Numbered from the stretch's first letter, positions 1 to 8,272 are shown. The stretch: 64,000 nucleotides of DNA from Lachnospiraceae bacterium (GCA_910574865.1 CAJTDN010000004.1:62001-126000); one strand, 5' to 3'. Translations and numbers: made by a program. Notes: generated by a model not told the origin, from the sequence alone.

Positions 1-1
1 C

Positions 2-1174
2 GGACCGGGCTCGTTGGGAGAAGGTGAAGACCCGTCGGGCGGGTCGGATTCTTCGGGAGAGGACCGGCCGGATGGTACGAACCCGCCGGAAGGGGATCAG
101 AATCCCCCGGGCGGGAACGAAGAGCCGGCCAGGCCGACGATTGGAACACCGTTTCCGGAAGAACTGCGCGGCAAGGAAATCCACACGATGATTTCGGCAG
201 AGTCCCAGGCTTACAACCAGGAAGAGGCGGACGGGAGCGCGGAGCACCCGTACCGTTTCCTTTGCGCGCCGGGAGCGGCAATAGACGCTTCATTTATGAT
301 GGGCGTGCTGGGCGGACAGACGGTCTGCGTGTTCGAGGTGGTGGACGACGTTCAGAACCCGTCCTATATCTTGTATTCCTGGTCGCTTGACGGGCGGGTT
401 CCGGAGAGCGATGATCCGGTGGTGGAGCCGGACGTGCCGGTTGGTCCTTCTTATGAGGAGATACAGCGCCTGATTAAGGAAAAGGAAGAGCAGCTAAAGG
501 AACTGAGTTTGAACAAGAGGGCGGCGGAACTGGAACTTCGCAAGTTGCAGAAGAAATTGAACAACGGGATTGTCACCAGCACCGTGGACGGCACGGTCAA
601 GAGCGTGCAGGACGAAGAGAACGCGAAACTGCAGGGAACCCCGCTCATCAGCGTGGTGGGCGAGGAAGGCTTCTATATCACGGGAACCGTGGCGGAGACG
701 GCACTGGACAAAGTGCCGGTGGGCATGCCGATCACGGTTAATTCTTGGAACAGCGGGGCCATGTACGAGGCCACCATCACCGGAGTTGGCACCGCGCCGA
801 TGCAAGGGTATTATGGAAATAACGCGAACATGTCCTACTATCCGTTTACCGCGGTCATCAAGGGTGACGCGGACTTGCACAATGGCGAGGGCGTTGGCAT
901 TTCCGTCGACGGCATGGGCCAGATGGGCGGCGGGGATGGAATTTATTTGGACCAGGCCTTTGTCAGGGAGGAAGGAAACCAGTATTACGTGTACAAGAAG
1001 GGCGAAAATGACCGATTGACCAAGCAGTACGTGGAAGTTGGGAAAATCGTTTATGGAAGCTACGAGATTCGCTCGGGACTTTCGATGGAGGACGAAATCG
1101 CTTTTCCGTATGGCAAGGACGTGAAAGAGGGGGCCAGGACGGAAAGTGTTGATTCTTTATATGAATATTATTAG
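2..1174 (+). CDS. MacA/HlyD-like ABC efflux adaptor protein, 5' end missing
   Basis: This is the C-terminal part of a membrane-fusion (adaptor) protein that couples an exporter permease to extracellular substrate handling. The frame is open to the left edge, so the N-terminus lies outside the window. Visible parts in order are a Gly/Pro/Glu/Asp-rich linker (about the first 45 residues), a folded segment of about 75 residues containing FLCAPGAAIDASFM, a second linker, a coiled-coil arm (about residues 150-185, Glu/Lys/Leu-rich), and a lipoyl/barrel part beginning TSTVDGTVKSV. The C-terminal beta domain ends in YEYY. The MacB-like permease follows after 11 bases with its ribosome site in the gap, so they form one operon. 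The acidic linker and the extra domain inside the hairpin are the unusual parts. Family placement is firm; the substrate is unknown. Confidence 0.8.
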   Translation, partial: GPGSLGEGEDPSGGSDSSGEDRPDGTNPPEGDQNPPGGNEEPARPTIGTPFPEELRGKEIHTMISAESQAYNQEEADGSAEHPYRFLCAPGAAIDASFMMGVLGGQTVCVFEVVDDVQNPSYILYSWSLDGRVPESDDPVVEPDVPVGPSYEEIQRLIKEKEEQLKELSLNKRAAELELRKLQKKLNNGIVTSTVDGTVKSVQDEENAKLQGTPLISVVGEEGFYITGTVAETALDKVPVGMPITVNSWNSGAMYEATITGVGTAPMQGYYGNNANMSYYPFTAVIKGDADLHNGEGVGISVDGMGQMGGGDGIYLDQAFVREEGNQYYVYKKGENDRLTKQYVEVGKIVYGSYEIRSGLSMEDEIAFPYGKDVKEGARTESVDSLYEYY

Positions 1175-1185
1175 GAGGTGGTCTC

Positions 1186-2442
1186 ATGCTTGAAAACATA
1201 AGACTGGCATTTCAGGGAGTGTGGGATCACAAGCTGCGGTCCATATTGACGATGCTGGGAATTATCATAGGAATCGGCTCCATCATTGCCATCGTGTCCA
1301 CGATCAAGGGGACGAACGAGCAGATAAAGGAGAACCTCGTCGGTTCGGGAAATAACGCGGTGAACATCCAGCTTTACCAGGGGGACTGGACGTTGGATTT
1401 AAGTTACCAGTCGCCGCCTGACGGCGTGCCGGTGATTTCCCAGGAGGTGCTGGAGGAAGTGAAGGCGCTCGACGAGGTGGAGGATGCTTCGCTCTATTAT
1501 ACGAGAAACGAGTATGATGCCGTGTCAAATGGCATCCAGACGCTCAACGGCGGCTTGATTCTCGGCGTGGATGAAAATTACCTGAACGTGTATGGATATC
1601 AGATTACCAAGGGGCGCGGTTTCGTGGAAAAGGACTTTACGGGCAACCGCAAGGTCGCCTTGCTGGATAAGATAGCGGCATCCAACTTGTTTTCGGGGAC
1701 GGATCCGATTGGAAAGACCATAGAGATCAAGGGCGAGCCGTTCACCGTGATCGGCCTGGTTGGCAAGAAGGCGACCGCCCAGCCGGTCATCAATTCGATG
1801 GAGGATTATTACCGCTACATGTCGAATAATTCCAGCGGCGTCGTATGCGTGACGGACGCGGTGTGGCCGATCATTTACCAGTTTGACGAGCCACAGAACC
1901 TGATGGTGCGGGCGAGGAGCACGGATGACATGACGGACGCCGGTGAAAAGGCGGCGGACATATTGAACGCATACCTGACGGTGACGGACGAGACCATCAA
2001 ATATAAAGGCGAGGACTTGCTCGAGCAGGCCAACAAGCTGCAGGAGCTGAGTAACGCCACGAACCAGCAGCTCATCTGGATTGCCAGCATTTCCCTTTTG
2101 GTGGGAGGAATCGGCGTCATGAACATCATGCTGGTGTCGGTGACGGAGCGTACCCGCGAGATTGGCTTGAAAAAGGCTCTGGGCGCGAAAAAATCGAAGA
2201 TTCTGGTGCAGTTTTTGACGGAGGCCGCCGTACTGACGTTGATGGGAGGAATCCTCGGCATCATCGTCGGCATCATATTGGCGTACGTCATTTCCGGGAT
2301 TTCGTCGGCCCCGGTGGCCATCAGCGGCCCGGCCATCGCGTTGGCGGTGGCGTTTTCCACGGTGATTGGCGTGGTGTTTGGCATGGTTCCGTCGGTGAAG
2401 GCGGCGAACATGAACCCGATTGACGCGCTGCGGCATGAATAG
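1186..2442 (+). CDS. MacB-like ABC transporter permease (FtsX superfamily)
   Basis: 418 residues. An N-terminal membrane helix (about residues 20-42, with LTMLGIIIGIGSI) is followed by a large extracytoplasmic MacB_PCD domain (about 45-275). The C-terminal FtsX domain has three helices starting near LIWIASISLLVGGIGVMNIM, with the cytoplasmic coupling segment TERTREIGLKKALGA typical of MacB/LolC permeases. ATG follows an AGGAGGTGG ribosome site and comes right after the adaptor gene. No ATPase gene lies downstream, so it is presumably upstream of the window. The complex probably exports a peptide, antibiotic or lipid-linked compound; the substrate cannot be read from sequence. A strong terminator closes the operon. 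Confidence 0.9.
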   Translation: MLENIRLAFQGVWDHKLRSILTMLGIIIGIGSIIAIVSTIKGTNEQIKENLVGSGNNAVNIQLYQGDWTLDLSYQSPPDGVPVISQEVLEEVKALDEVEDASLYYTRNEYDAVSNGIQTLNGGLILGVDENYLNVYGYQITKGRGFVEKDFTGNRKVALLDKIAASNLFSGTDPIGKTIEIKGEPFTVIGLVGKKATAQPVINSMEDYYRYMSNNSSGVVCVTDAVWPIIYQFDEPQNLMVRARSTDDMTDAGEKAADILNAYLTVTDETIKYKGEDLLEQANKLQELSNATNQQLIWIASISLLVGGIGVMNIMLVSVTERTREIGLKKALGAKKSKILVQFLTEAAVLTLMGGILGIIVGIILAYVISGISSAPVAISGPAIALAVAFSTVIGVVFGMVPSVKAANMNPIDALRHE

Positions 2443-2452
2443 AAGTTGAAAG

Positions 2453-2504
2453 AAAGAGGTTACGGATAGGACATCTTTTCCACTATCCGTGACCTCTTTG
2501 TTTT
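2453..2504. terminator. Bidirectional rho-independent terminator
   Basis: A 16-bp inverted repeat with one mismatch (arms 2453-2468 and 2484-2499) is followed by a T-rich run on the plus strand and preceded by A residues. It lies between the ends of the convergent MacB-like and glycosyltransferase genes, so it can serve both. Confidence 0.85.
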
Positions 2505-2533
2505 CTATGGAGGGACGATTATGCCGGGCGCTT

Positions 2534-3907
2534 TTATGATAGCGCGTCCAGCGTGTTTTTACCAATTCGCCTTGCAAATTCCTGATAGTCGGCGATTTCT
2601 TTCCCGTCAAAGCCGGCGAAAAGGGCTTTTTCATAATCCCTTCGCGCGTCCTCGATGTCCTTGAGGATGGAATCGGCGGCTTCGAGCAGTCGGTAAACTT
2701 GTGTCTTGTCTGTTTTTTCCGCCTTGTCCGTTTTTTCTGCCCGTTCCGTTTTTTCTGTTTTTCCCGCCGCTCCCTTGCCGGCTGGCTCGGAAGTGGTAAC
2801 GAGGTTTTTGACCGCCAGTTTCCCCAGGGAAAGAATCAGGGCGTTGCGGGAGATGCCGAGGCAGTCGGCGATTTCCTTTTGGGAGACGGCATGGTCGGTT
2901 TCCGACAAGTACAAAATCAATAACGTGTCGTTCAGGGTCAGGTTATTCTTTAAGGCGACCGTCTCCAGGTAACGTTCCAGGAGCTTCCGTCCCCGATAGG
3001 CCCGAATAAGCATCCCGTCCCCGGCGATGGATTCCGGGCGCAGGCTCAAACGCTCGTCCCCCAGCTTGTGCGTGCCGGGCAAGGGAACGGGCAACACGAA
3101 GCCGTCGCTGGCACTGTCCATAAAATAGCGGTAGACCTGGTGGCGGTTGGCCTCGTAGTCCTCCTCCGTCAGTACTTGTTTGTAAAAATTATTATAATAT
3201 TCAAATACCATCAATTTCATTTTCACGGTATTGCTGATGCTCATGCCCTGACTGGCAAGGGAACCCTTCGTCCTCACATAGTAATAAATCGGCACTTGCA
3301 GCGCGTAAAATACCTTCGCATGGCGGAAATATTCCAGGTTGAACATGAAGTCCTCGCACCAGCTGATTTCCGTGTTCATGCGCAGGTGGTGCTCTTCCAC
3401 GATATCACGGCGGAAGAGCTTGTTCCAGAGTACGCCGTAATAGAAGTCGGCCGGATTTTCCACCATGTGGGCGGCAAACGTTTCCAACGTCATCACGCCG
3501 TCCGCCTCGATGTCGCCCTTGTGTGCCAGATGTTCGCCGACGACGCGGTAAAAATCAGAGATGACCATGTCGCAATGGTAGTTTTCGGCGGCGCGGACCA
3601 ACAGCTTGGTGGCATCCGGCGTGATCCAGTCGTCACTATCCAAAAACTGCAGGTACTTGCCCGCCGCGTGGCCGATGGCGATGTTGCGGGTGTCGGAAAC
3701 ACCGGTGTTTTCCTTGTGGATGACACGGACGCGTGCGTCCTCTTTTGCATATTCGTCGCAAATCTGCGGGGAAGCGTCCTTGCTTCCGTCGTTGACCAGG
3801 ATTAACTCGAAATCCGTATATTCCTGGTTCAAAATACTGTCCACACAGCGGTTTAAATACTTTTCCGCATTATATATGGGGACAATGATACTTACCGTAG
3901 GGTTCAT
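2534..3907 (-). CDS. Family 2 glycosyltransferase with C-terminal MarR-like winged-helix domain
   Basis: 457 residues. The first 240 or so form a GT-A glycosyltransferase: the start motif SIIVPIYNAEKYL, the nucleotide-binding ILVNDGSKD and the metal-binding LDSDDW (residues 89-94). It probably transfers a sugar to a surface polysaccharide or glycolipid. From about residue 320 the chain changes to a MarR-like helix-turn-helix (LNDTLLILYLSETD, QKEIADCLGISRNALILSL). The expected wing carries a Lys/Thr/Glu repeat (about 383-403), and a long helix and dimerisation-like tail follow. Start ATG has AAGGAGGA upstream. A hairpin repeat lies in its leader, and its promoter is divergent from cysK. The fusion sits in one unbroken frame. 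Acceptor sugar and DNA target are unknown. Confidence 0.8.
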   Translation of the reverse strand: MNPTVSIIVPIYNAEKYLNRCVDSILNQEYTDFELILVNDGSKDASPQICDEYAKEDARVRVIHKENTGVSDTRNIAIGHAAGKYLQFLDSDDWITPDATKLLVRAAENYHCDMVISDFYRVVGEHLAHKGDIEADGVMTLETFAAHMVENPADFYYGVLWNKLFRRDIVEEHHLRMNTEISWCEDFMFNLEYFRHAKVFYALQVPIYYYVRTKGSLASQGMSISNTVKMKLMVFEYYNNFYKQVLTEEDYEANRHQVYRYFMDSASDGFVLPVPLPGTHKLGDERLSLRPESIAGDGMLIRAYRGRKLLERYLETVALKNNLTLNDTLLILYLSETDHAVSQKEIADCLGISRNALILSLGKLAVKNLVTTSEPAGKGAAGKTEKTERAEKTDKAEKTDKTQVYRLLEAADSILKDIEDARRDYEKALFAGFDGKEIADYQEFARRIGKNTLDALS

Positions 3908-3940
3908 GTGTGTTTCCTCCTTACTATGGGCTTGTCATGA

Positions 3941-3974
3941 GCACTTAGCACCTGTATTTTGGGTGCTTACGTGC
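3941..3974 (-). repeat. Leader hairpin, diverged copy of the intergenic repeat family
   Basis: A hairpin with outer arms GCAC/GTGC and inner arms AGCACC/GGTGCT around an AT-rich loop. It matches the hairpin of the 21221-21580 tandem repeat in layout, loop sequence and flanks, but a base pair has changed on both sides (A-T for G-C at the base of the inner stem). It lies in the 5' leader of the glycosyltransferase, about 35 bases before its start codon; sequence to about 4020 also resembles the rest of the repeat unit. Confidence 0.6.
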
Positions 3975-4044
3975 GATACACGTCGTCGCCGTCAGTGAGG
4001 TTTTTTCGAACTTACCAGACGACGCATGGTGCAACTCTCACACA

Positions 4045-4073
4045 ATTATAGCATTGAAAATTTATTCTGTACA
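4045..4073 (-). promoter_or_regulatory. Sigma-A-like promoter of the glycosyltransferase gene
   Basis: Read on the minus strand: TGTACA (4068-4073), 17-base spacer, TATAAT (4045-4050). It would give a leader of about 130 bases containing the hairpin repeat. The -35 box is a palindrome shared with the divergent promoter of cysK. Confidence 0.55.
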
Positions 4074-4096
4074 GAAGTGATTTTTTTTGATACAAT
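4068..4096 (+). promoter_or_regulatory. Sigma-A-like promoter of cysK
   Basis: TGTACA (4068-4073), 17-base spacer, TACAAT (4091-4096). The same palindromic -35 hexamer serves the opposite promoter, with identical spacer length. The leader to the chosen cysK start is about 90 bases. Confidence 0.5.
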
Positions 4097-4194
4097 TCTA
4101 TAGATAGGGGTTCCGTATGCAATGGAAGCCATGGTCAATGATACGAAGGCTGCATAATTTAAGTATGTGAAATAACTTGGGAAAGGCGAAGGTT

Positions 4195-5133
4195 ATGGTT
4201 TGTAAAAACATATTAGAGGCAATCGGACGCACCCCGCTCGTGCAATTGCAACGTATGGCCGACCCGGAGTCGGCGCGCGTGCTGGTGAAGTTCGAGGGGC
4301 TTAACGTGGGCGGTTCGATTAAGACGCGGACGGCCTACAACATGATTCGCAAGGCGGAGGAAGCGGGACTTCTCGACAGCGAGTCCGTCATCGTGGAGCC
4401 GACCAGTGGGAACCAGGGAATCGGGCTCGCGCTCGTCGGCGCGGTGAAAGGATACCAGACCGTCATCATCATGCCGGATTCGGTCAGTGTCGAGCGCAGG
4501 TACCTGGTGGAGCATTATGGGGCGCGTGTGATATTGGTGCACGACGCGGGCAACATCGGGGAATGTATCGAGGAGTGCGTGAAGAGGGCGAGGCGCATGG
4601 CGGCGAAGAATCCGCACGTGTTCATCCCCCAGCAGTTCGAGAACGAGGCCAATCCCGAGGTGCACAAGCATTATACCGGATTGGAGATTTTGCAGCAGGT
4701 GGCCGGCCCGATTGACGGATTCTGCTCCGGTGTCGGCACCGGCGGCACGATTACCGGCATTGGGGAGACGCTGAAGGCCCAGAACCCGGACATCGTGATT
4801 TGGGCCGTGGAGCCGGAGAACGCGGCGATATTGGCGGGTGGCACGATTGGCACGCATATCCAGATGGGCATCGGGGATGGCGTGGTGCCGAAGATCTTGA
4901 ACCAGGACATTTACGACGACATCGCCATCGTCTCGGACGAGGAGGCTTTGCAGACGGCAAAGGACTTGGCGAAAAAGGAAGGGCTCCTGTGCGGGATTTC
5001 CAGCGGGACGAACGTGGCGGCGGCACTCAGGCTGGCAAAGAAGCTGGGAAAGGGCAGGACGGTCGTGACGATATTGCCGGATACGGCGGAGCGGTATTTT
5101 TCCACGCCGCTGTTCGGCCAGGAGGTGTGTTGA
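4195..5133 (+). CDS. cysK: Cysteine synthase family PLP enzyme
   Basis: A fold-type II PLP enzyme expected to make cysteine from O-acetylserine and sulfide. ATG 4195 is preferred over TTG 4177 because GGGAAAGGCGAAGG lies just before it and the protein then starts MVCKNILEAIGRTPLVQL, as the family does. PLP lysine is K43 in GGSIKTRTA. The substrate loop is PTSGNQGIGLA and the phosphate loop GVGTGGTITG. SIKTR in place of the more usual SVKDR, and Q in place of T after SGN, mark a divergent clade, so a related substrate (for example O-phosphoserine or another acyl-serine) is possible. It heads the amino-acid block continued by an AsnC regulator and an aminotransferase. Confidence 0.85.
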   Translation: MVCKNILEAIGRTPLVQLQRMADPESARVLVKFEGLNVGGSIKTRTAYNMIRKAEEAGLLDSESVIVEPTSGNQGIGLALVGAVKGYQTVIIMPDSVSVERRYLVEHYGARVILVHDAGNIGECIEECVKRARRMAAKNPHVFIPQQFENEANPEVHKHYTGLEILQQVAGPIDGFCSGVGTGGTITGIGETLKAQNPDIVIWAVEPENAAILAGGTIGTHIQMGIGDGVVPKILNQDIYDDIAIVSDEEALQTAKDLAKKEGLLCGISSGTNVAAALRLAKKLGKGRTVVTILPDTAERYFSTPLFGQEVC

Positions 5134-5220
5134 CCCTTGGTACTTGCGAATTGCCCCGCGCATCGTGCCTCCGCAATTCGAAAGAGTCATAAAACTAGGA
5201 AGAAAGAAGGTCGTGTAATC

Positions 5221-5322
5221 ATGAAATTGTATGACAAAAGGTTCCGGCGGTGGGTATCCGCCCTGATATTGGTGATTATCGTGGCGATGGTGGCCACCAT
5301 GGTCATTCCATACCTGATATAA
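5221..5322 (+). CDS. Single-pass membrane microprotein (33 aa)
   Basis: A very short gene with an ATG ten bases after AAGAAGGT. It encodes a basic N-terminus (MKLYDKRFRRW) and one hydrophobic helix (about residues 13-33) that reaches the C-terminus. Size and topology resemble the Prli42-type stressosome membrane microproteins of Firmicutes, but the sequence is too short for a firm assignment. The next gene starts three bases after its stop codon, which suggests translational coupling. Confidence 0.55.
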   Translation: MKLYDKRFRRWVSALILVIIVAMVATMVIPYLI

Positions 5323-5325
5323 GCC

Positions 5326-6486
5326 GTGAAGGTCGGAAATTTGTCACAGACCGTATGGCGGCGGTCCGTGTCAAGACAACTGCAATCAGGACAGCTTCAT
5401 AAAAAAGAAGGAACGTGGTTGCTTCCACCGGTGCCGGGGGAACGCTGCACGGCCGTGAAGCATATGGAATGCGGCACGGGAGAGCACTGTCGGGAAAGCT
5501 GCCATGCGGCAGGCTGCTTTTTCGTCAGTGCTTACGCGTCCGTGTCGGGAAACCGCGTGTCGATTGCGGAACACGCCGTTCTCCAGGCGGCCAATGACGC
5601 GATTTGCCGGGGAGGCGTGCCACGGAGCGTGGAATTGCAAGTGTTGTTTCCCGTCTGGGCCGAGGAAGCGCACGTCCGAGCATTGGTGGGCGCGGCGCAA
5701 AGCATTTGCGACCGCCTTGATGTGGAACTTGCCGCGTTCCAGGCACAGGTCGTTCCCGCGGTGGGACAAATCCTCGTGTCGGTGACGGCACGCGCCCATG
5801 CGGCACGTTTGCTGCGCATGCAGGATGCGCGGGCCGGGCAGGAAATCGTGGCGTGCGGTTTTGCCGGATTGGAAGGGAGCCTGCGGATTGCCGGGGAGCG
5901 TAAGGCGGAACTGGAAGGACGGTTTGCCCCGGCCTTTTTACGGCAAATGGAGGGACTGAAGGTACATTTGGGCCAGGCGGGCGCGTTGCAAGTGGCGAGG
6001 GAATGGCATGAGGGTGAAATAGGGCAGGCAGGGGCGCCCTCGCCAGCCGCACGGCAGGTCACGCCGGTGGTTCCTCGTGTCTTTGCCATGCAACAGGCGG
6101 CGTCGGGCGGCATTTTTGCCGCCTTGTGGGAACTTTGTGAGGCGGCGGGAACCGGCCTGGAGGTTGATTTGAAGAAAATCCCGATACGGCAGGAAACGAT
6201 AGAGGTTTGCGAGTGTTATCAATTGAACCCGTACCAGATGACCTCGGCGGGATGCGTGCTGCTGGTGACGGACGACGCGGAAGGAGTACTGGACGAACTG
6301 GCGGAAAATGGGGCTGGGGGGGCGCGAATCGGCAGGATTACCGCCGACAAGGCGCGAATCGTGTTAAATGGCGGGGAGAAAAGGTTTTTGGAGCGCCCCG
6401 CGCCGGACGAGCTGGCAAGGTTTCAGGAACGCGGGCCGGCATGTGGACGGGGTGGGGCAAAACTTGTTTTGACCCCAACATCTTGA
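5326..6486 (+). CDS. AIR-synthase/HypE-like protein
   Basis: 386 residues from a GTG start that lies 3 bases after the microprotein stop. Length, the start MKVGNLSQTVWRRSV and the C-terminal half resemble the PurM/HypE (AIR synthase-related) family. That half has GGIFAALWELCEAAG, an ECYQLNPYQMTSAGCVLL segment, and a terminal GGARIGRI strand. In working family members the N-terminal half holds an acidic ATP/Mg loop (GxDCA-like); here that region reads PGERCTAVKH and does not show the usual aspartate. Either the protein binds a different ligand or it has lost ATPase activity. No hydrogenase maturation genes are nearby, so a HypE role is doubtful. Confidence 0.6.
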   Translation: MKVGNLSQTVWRRSVSRQLQSGQLHKKEGTWLLPPVPGERCTAVKHMECGTGEHCRESCHAAGCFFVSAYASVSGNRVSIAEHAVLQAANDAICRGGVPRSVELQVLFPVWAEEAHVRALVGAAQSICDRLDVELAAFQAQVVPAVGQILVSVTARAHAARLLRMQDARAGQEIVACGFAGLEGSLRIAGERKAELEGRFAPAFLRQMEGLKVHLGQAGALQVAREWHEGEIGQAGAPSPAARQVTPVVPRVFAMQQAASGGIFAALWELCEAAGTGLEVDLKKIPIRQETIEVCECYQLNPYQMTSAGCVLLVTDDAEGVLDELAENGAGGARIGRITADKARIVLNGGEKRFLERPAPDELARFQERGPACGRGGAKLVLTPTS

Positions 6487-6520
6487 ATATTGAAATATCA
6501 TGAAGAAAGAGGTGCGTGTC

Positions 6521-7021
6521 ATGAAAGAGAAGGAAACGATAAGGATGGAGATTTTGCGCAATCTGGAAAGGAACGGCCGGATTGACCTGGGCGAGCTGGC
6601 GGTGCTTTTGGGATTTCCCGAGGCCGAGGTGGCAAACGAGGTGGCCGCGATGGAGAAGGAAAACATTATTTGCGGATACCACACGATGATTGACTGGGAC
6701 AAGACCGGGGTGGAGACGGTGACGGCGTTGATCGAGGTGCGCGTGACCCCGCAGAGGAACCAGGGGTTTGACCACATTGCGGAGCGCATTTACAATTATC
6801 CGGAGGTCAACTCCGTATATTTGATTTCCGGCGGCTACGACTTGCTGGTGACGTTGGAGGGAAAGACTTTGAAGGAAGTGTCCAGCTTCGTGTCGGAAAA
6901 GCTTTCCACCAGCGATTCCGTCATCAGCACGGCAACGCATTTTATTTTGAAAAAATATAAGGACCACGGCACGATTATGGCGAAAAAGGCCGGGTCGGAA
7001 AGGATGCTGGTGACACCGTGA
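6521..7021 (+). CDS. Lrp/AsnC family transcriptional regulator
   Basis: 166 residues from ATG 6521, chosen because GAAAGAGGTG is placed correctly before it; ATG 6500 has no ribosome site. An N-terminal winged helix (MEILRNLERNGRIDLGELAVLLG) precedes a RAM ligand-binding domain (about 60-145, with GYDLLVTLEGKTLKEV). Such proteins sense amino acids as octamers and control neighbouring metabolism. Its stop codon overlaps the aminotransferase start by one base (TGATG), so the two are translated together and it probably controls this block. Confidence 0.85.
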   Translation: MKEKETIRMEILRNLERNGRIDLGELAVLLGFPEAEVANEVAAMEKENIICGYHTMIDWDKTGVETVTALIEVRVTPQRNQGFDHIAERIYNYPEVNSVYLISGGYDLLVTLEGKTLKEVSSFVSEKLSTSDSVISTATHFILKKYKDHGTIMAKKAGSERMLVTP

Positions 7022-8190
7022 TGAAGAACCCATTATCGAAAAAAATTGTCCAGGTGCAGCCCTCCGGCATCCGCAAGTTTTTTGACTTGGCAAACGAGAT
7101 GGACGACGTGATTTCCCTCGGGGTGGGCGAACCGGATTTTGACACGCCGTGGCGCATTCGCGAGGAGGGCATCTTCTCGTTGGAACGCGGCCGCACGTTC
7201 TATACGTCCAACGCGGGACTTTTGGAGTTGCGCAAGGAAATCTGCAATTACTTAAATAGGAAAATCGGGGTGCAATATGACCCGCAGAAGGAGACGATGG
7301 TGACGGTCGGCGGCAGCGAGGCGATTGACGTGGCCCTTCGGTGCATGCTCGACCCGGGCGACGAGGTGCTGATCCCGCAGCCGAGCTATGTTTCCTACCT
7401 GCCTTGTACCGTGATGGCGGACGGCGTGCCGGTCATTGTTGAATTGAAAAATGAGAACGAGTTCAAGCTGACGGTGGCCGATTTGGAAAAGCACGTGAGT
7501 GAACGTACGAAGATTCTGGTGATGCCGTTCCCGAACAATCCGACCGGGGCCATCATGACGGGGGAGGATTTGGGGCCGATCGCGAAATTCGTGGAGGAGC
7601 ATGACTTGTACGTGCTTTCGGACGAGATTTATTCCGAATTAAGCTACAAGGGAAAGCACGTGTCGATTGCCAGTTTCCCCGGCATGCGCGAACGCACCAT
7701 CGTGATTAACGGGTTTTCCAAGGGATTTGCCATGACTGGTTGGCGGCTGGGGTATTGCTGCGGGCCGGAAAACATTTTGAAGCAGATGATTAAGCTGCAC
7801 CAGTTCGCCATCATGTGCGCACCGACGAACAGCCAGTACGCGGCCGTCGAAGGGTTGCGCCATTGCGGGGAAGAGGTGGAAGAAATGCGCAAGGCCTATG
7901 ACCAGCGCAGACGTTTCCTGATGCACGAGTTCAAGCGGATCGGGCTGGATTGCTTCGAGCCGTTCGGGGCGTTTTACGTGTTCCCGGACATCCGCAAGTT
8001 CGGCATGACATCGGACGAATTTGCCAGCCGCCTATTATATGAAGAAAAAATCGCGGTCGTGCCGGGCACGGCTTTCGGCGCGTGCGGGGAAGGGTTCCTG
8101 CGGATTTCCTACGCGTACTCGCTGGAGGACTTGAAAGTCGCGCTGGAGAGGATTGAGCATTTTATAAAAGGGCTGCAAAAACCGCGTTGA
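7021..8190 (+). CDS. Class I/II PLP-dependent aminotransferase
   Basis: 389 residues. Fold-type I aminotransferase of the AspC/PatA group: GVGEPDFDTP near the start, NNPTGA, a DEIYSEL aspartate that holds the PLP ring nitrogen, the Schiff-base lysine in NGFSKGFAMTGWRLGY, and the C-terminal RISYA arginine that binds substrate carboxylate. Likely substrates are aspartate, aromatic or branched-chain amino acids; the sequence does not settle which. It begins inside the stop codon of the AsnC regulator. Its last codons lie inside the first copy of a 35-bp tandem repeat that reaches into trmL. Confidence 0.9.
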   Translation: MKNPLSKKIVQVQPSGIRKFFDLANEMDDVISLGVGEPDFDTPWRIREEGIFSLERGRTFYTSNAGLLELRKEICNYLNRKIGVQYDPQKETMVTVGGSEAIDVALRCMLDPGDEVLIPQPSYVSYLPCTVMADGVPVIVELKNENEFKLTVADLEKHVSERTKILVMPFPNNPTGAIMTGEDLGPIAKFVEEHDLYVLSDEIYSELSYKGKHVSIASFPGMRERTIVINGFSKGFAMTGWRLGYCCGPENILKQMIKLHQFAIMCAPTNSQYAAVEGLRHCGEEVEEMRKAYDQRRRFLMHEFKRIGLDCFEPFGAFYVFPDIRKFGMTSDEFASRLLYEEKIAVVPGTAFGACGEGFLRISYAYSLEDLKVALERIEHFIKGLQKPR

Positions 8191-8272
8191 GCATTTTTAT
8201 GGAAGGGCTGCAAAAACCGCGTTGAGCATTTTTATGGAAGGGTTGCAAAAATCATGTTGAACATTGTTTTAT
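8170..8272 (+). repeat. 35-bp tandem repeat spanning the aminotransferase/trmL junction
   Basis: Three direct copies start at 8170, 8205 and 8240. The first contains the last codons and stop of the aminotransferase and the third contains the trmL start. Copies one and two are nearly identical; the third differs at several bases. The duplication creates two mini-ORFs (8199-8225 and 8234-8260), each starting ATGGAAGGG and encoding 8 residues that copy the aminotransferase tail (GLQK). The second overlaps the trmL ATG. Confidence 0.85.
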
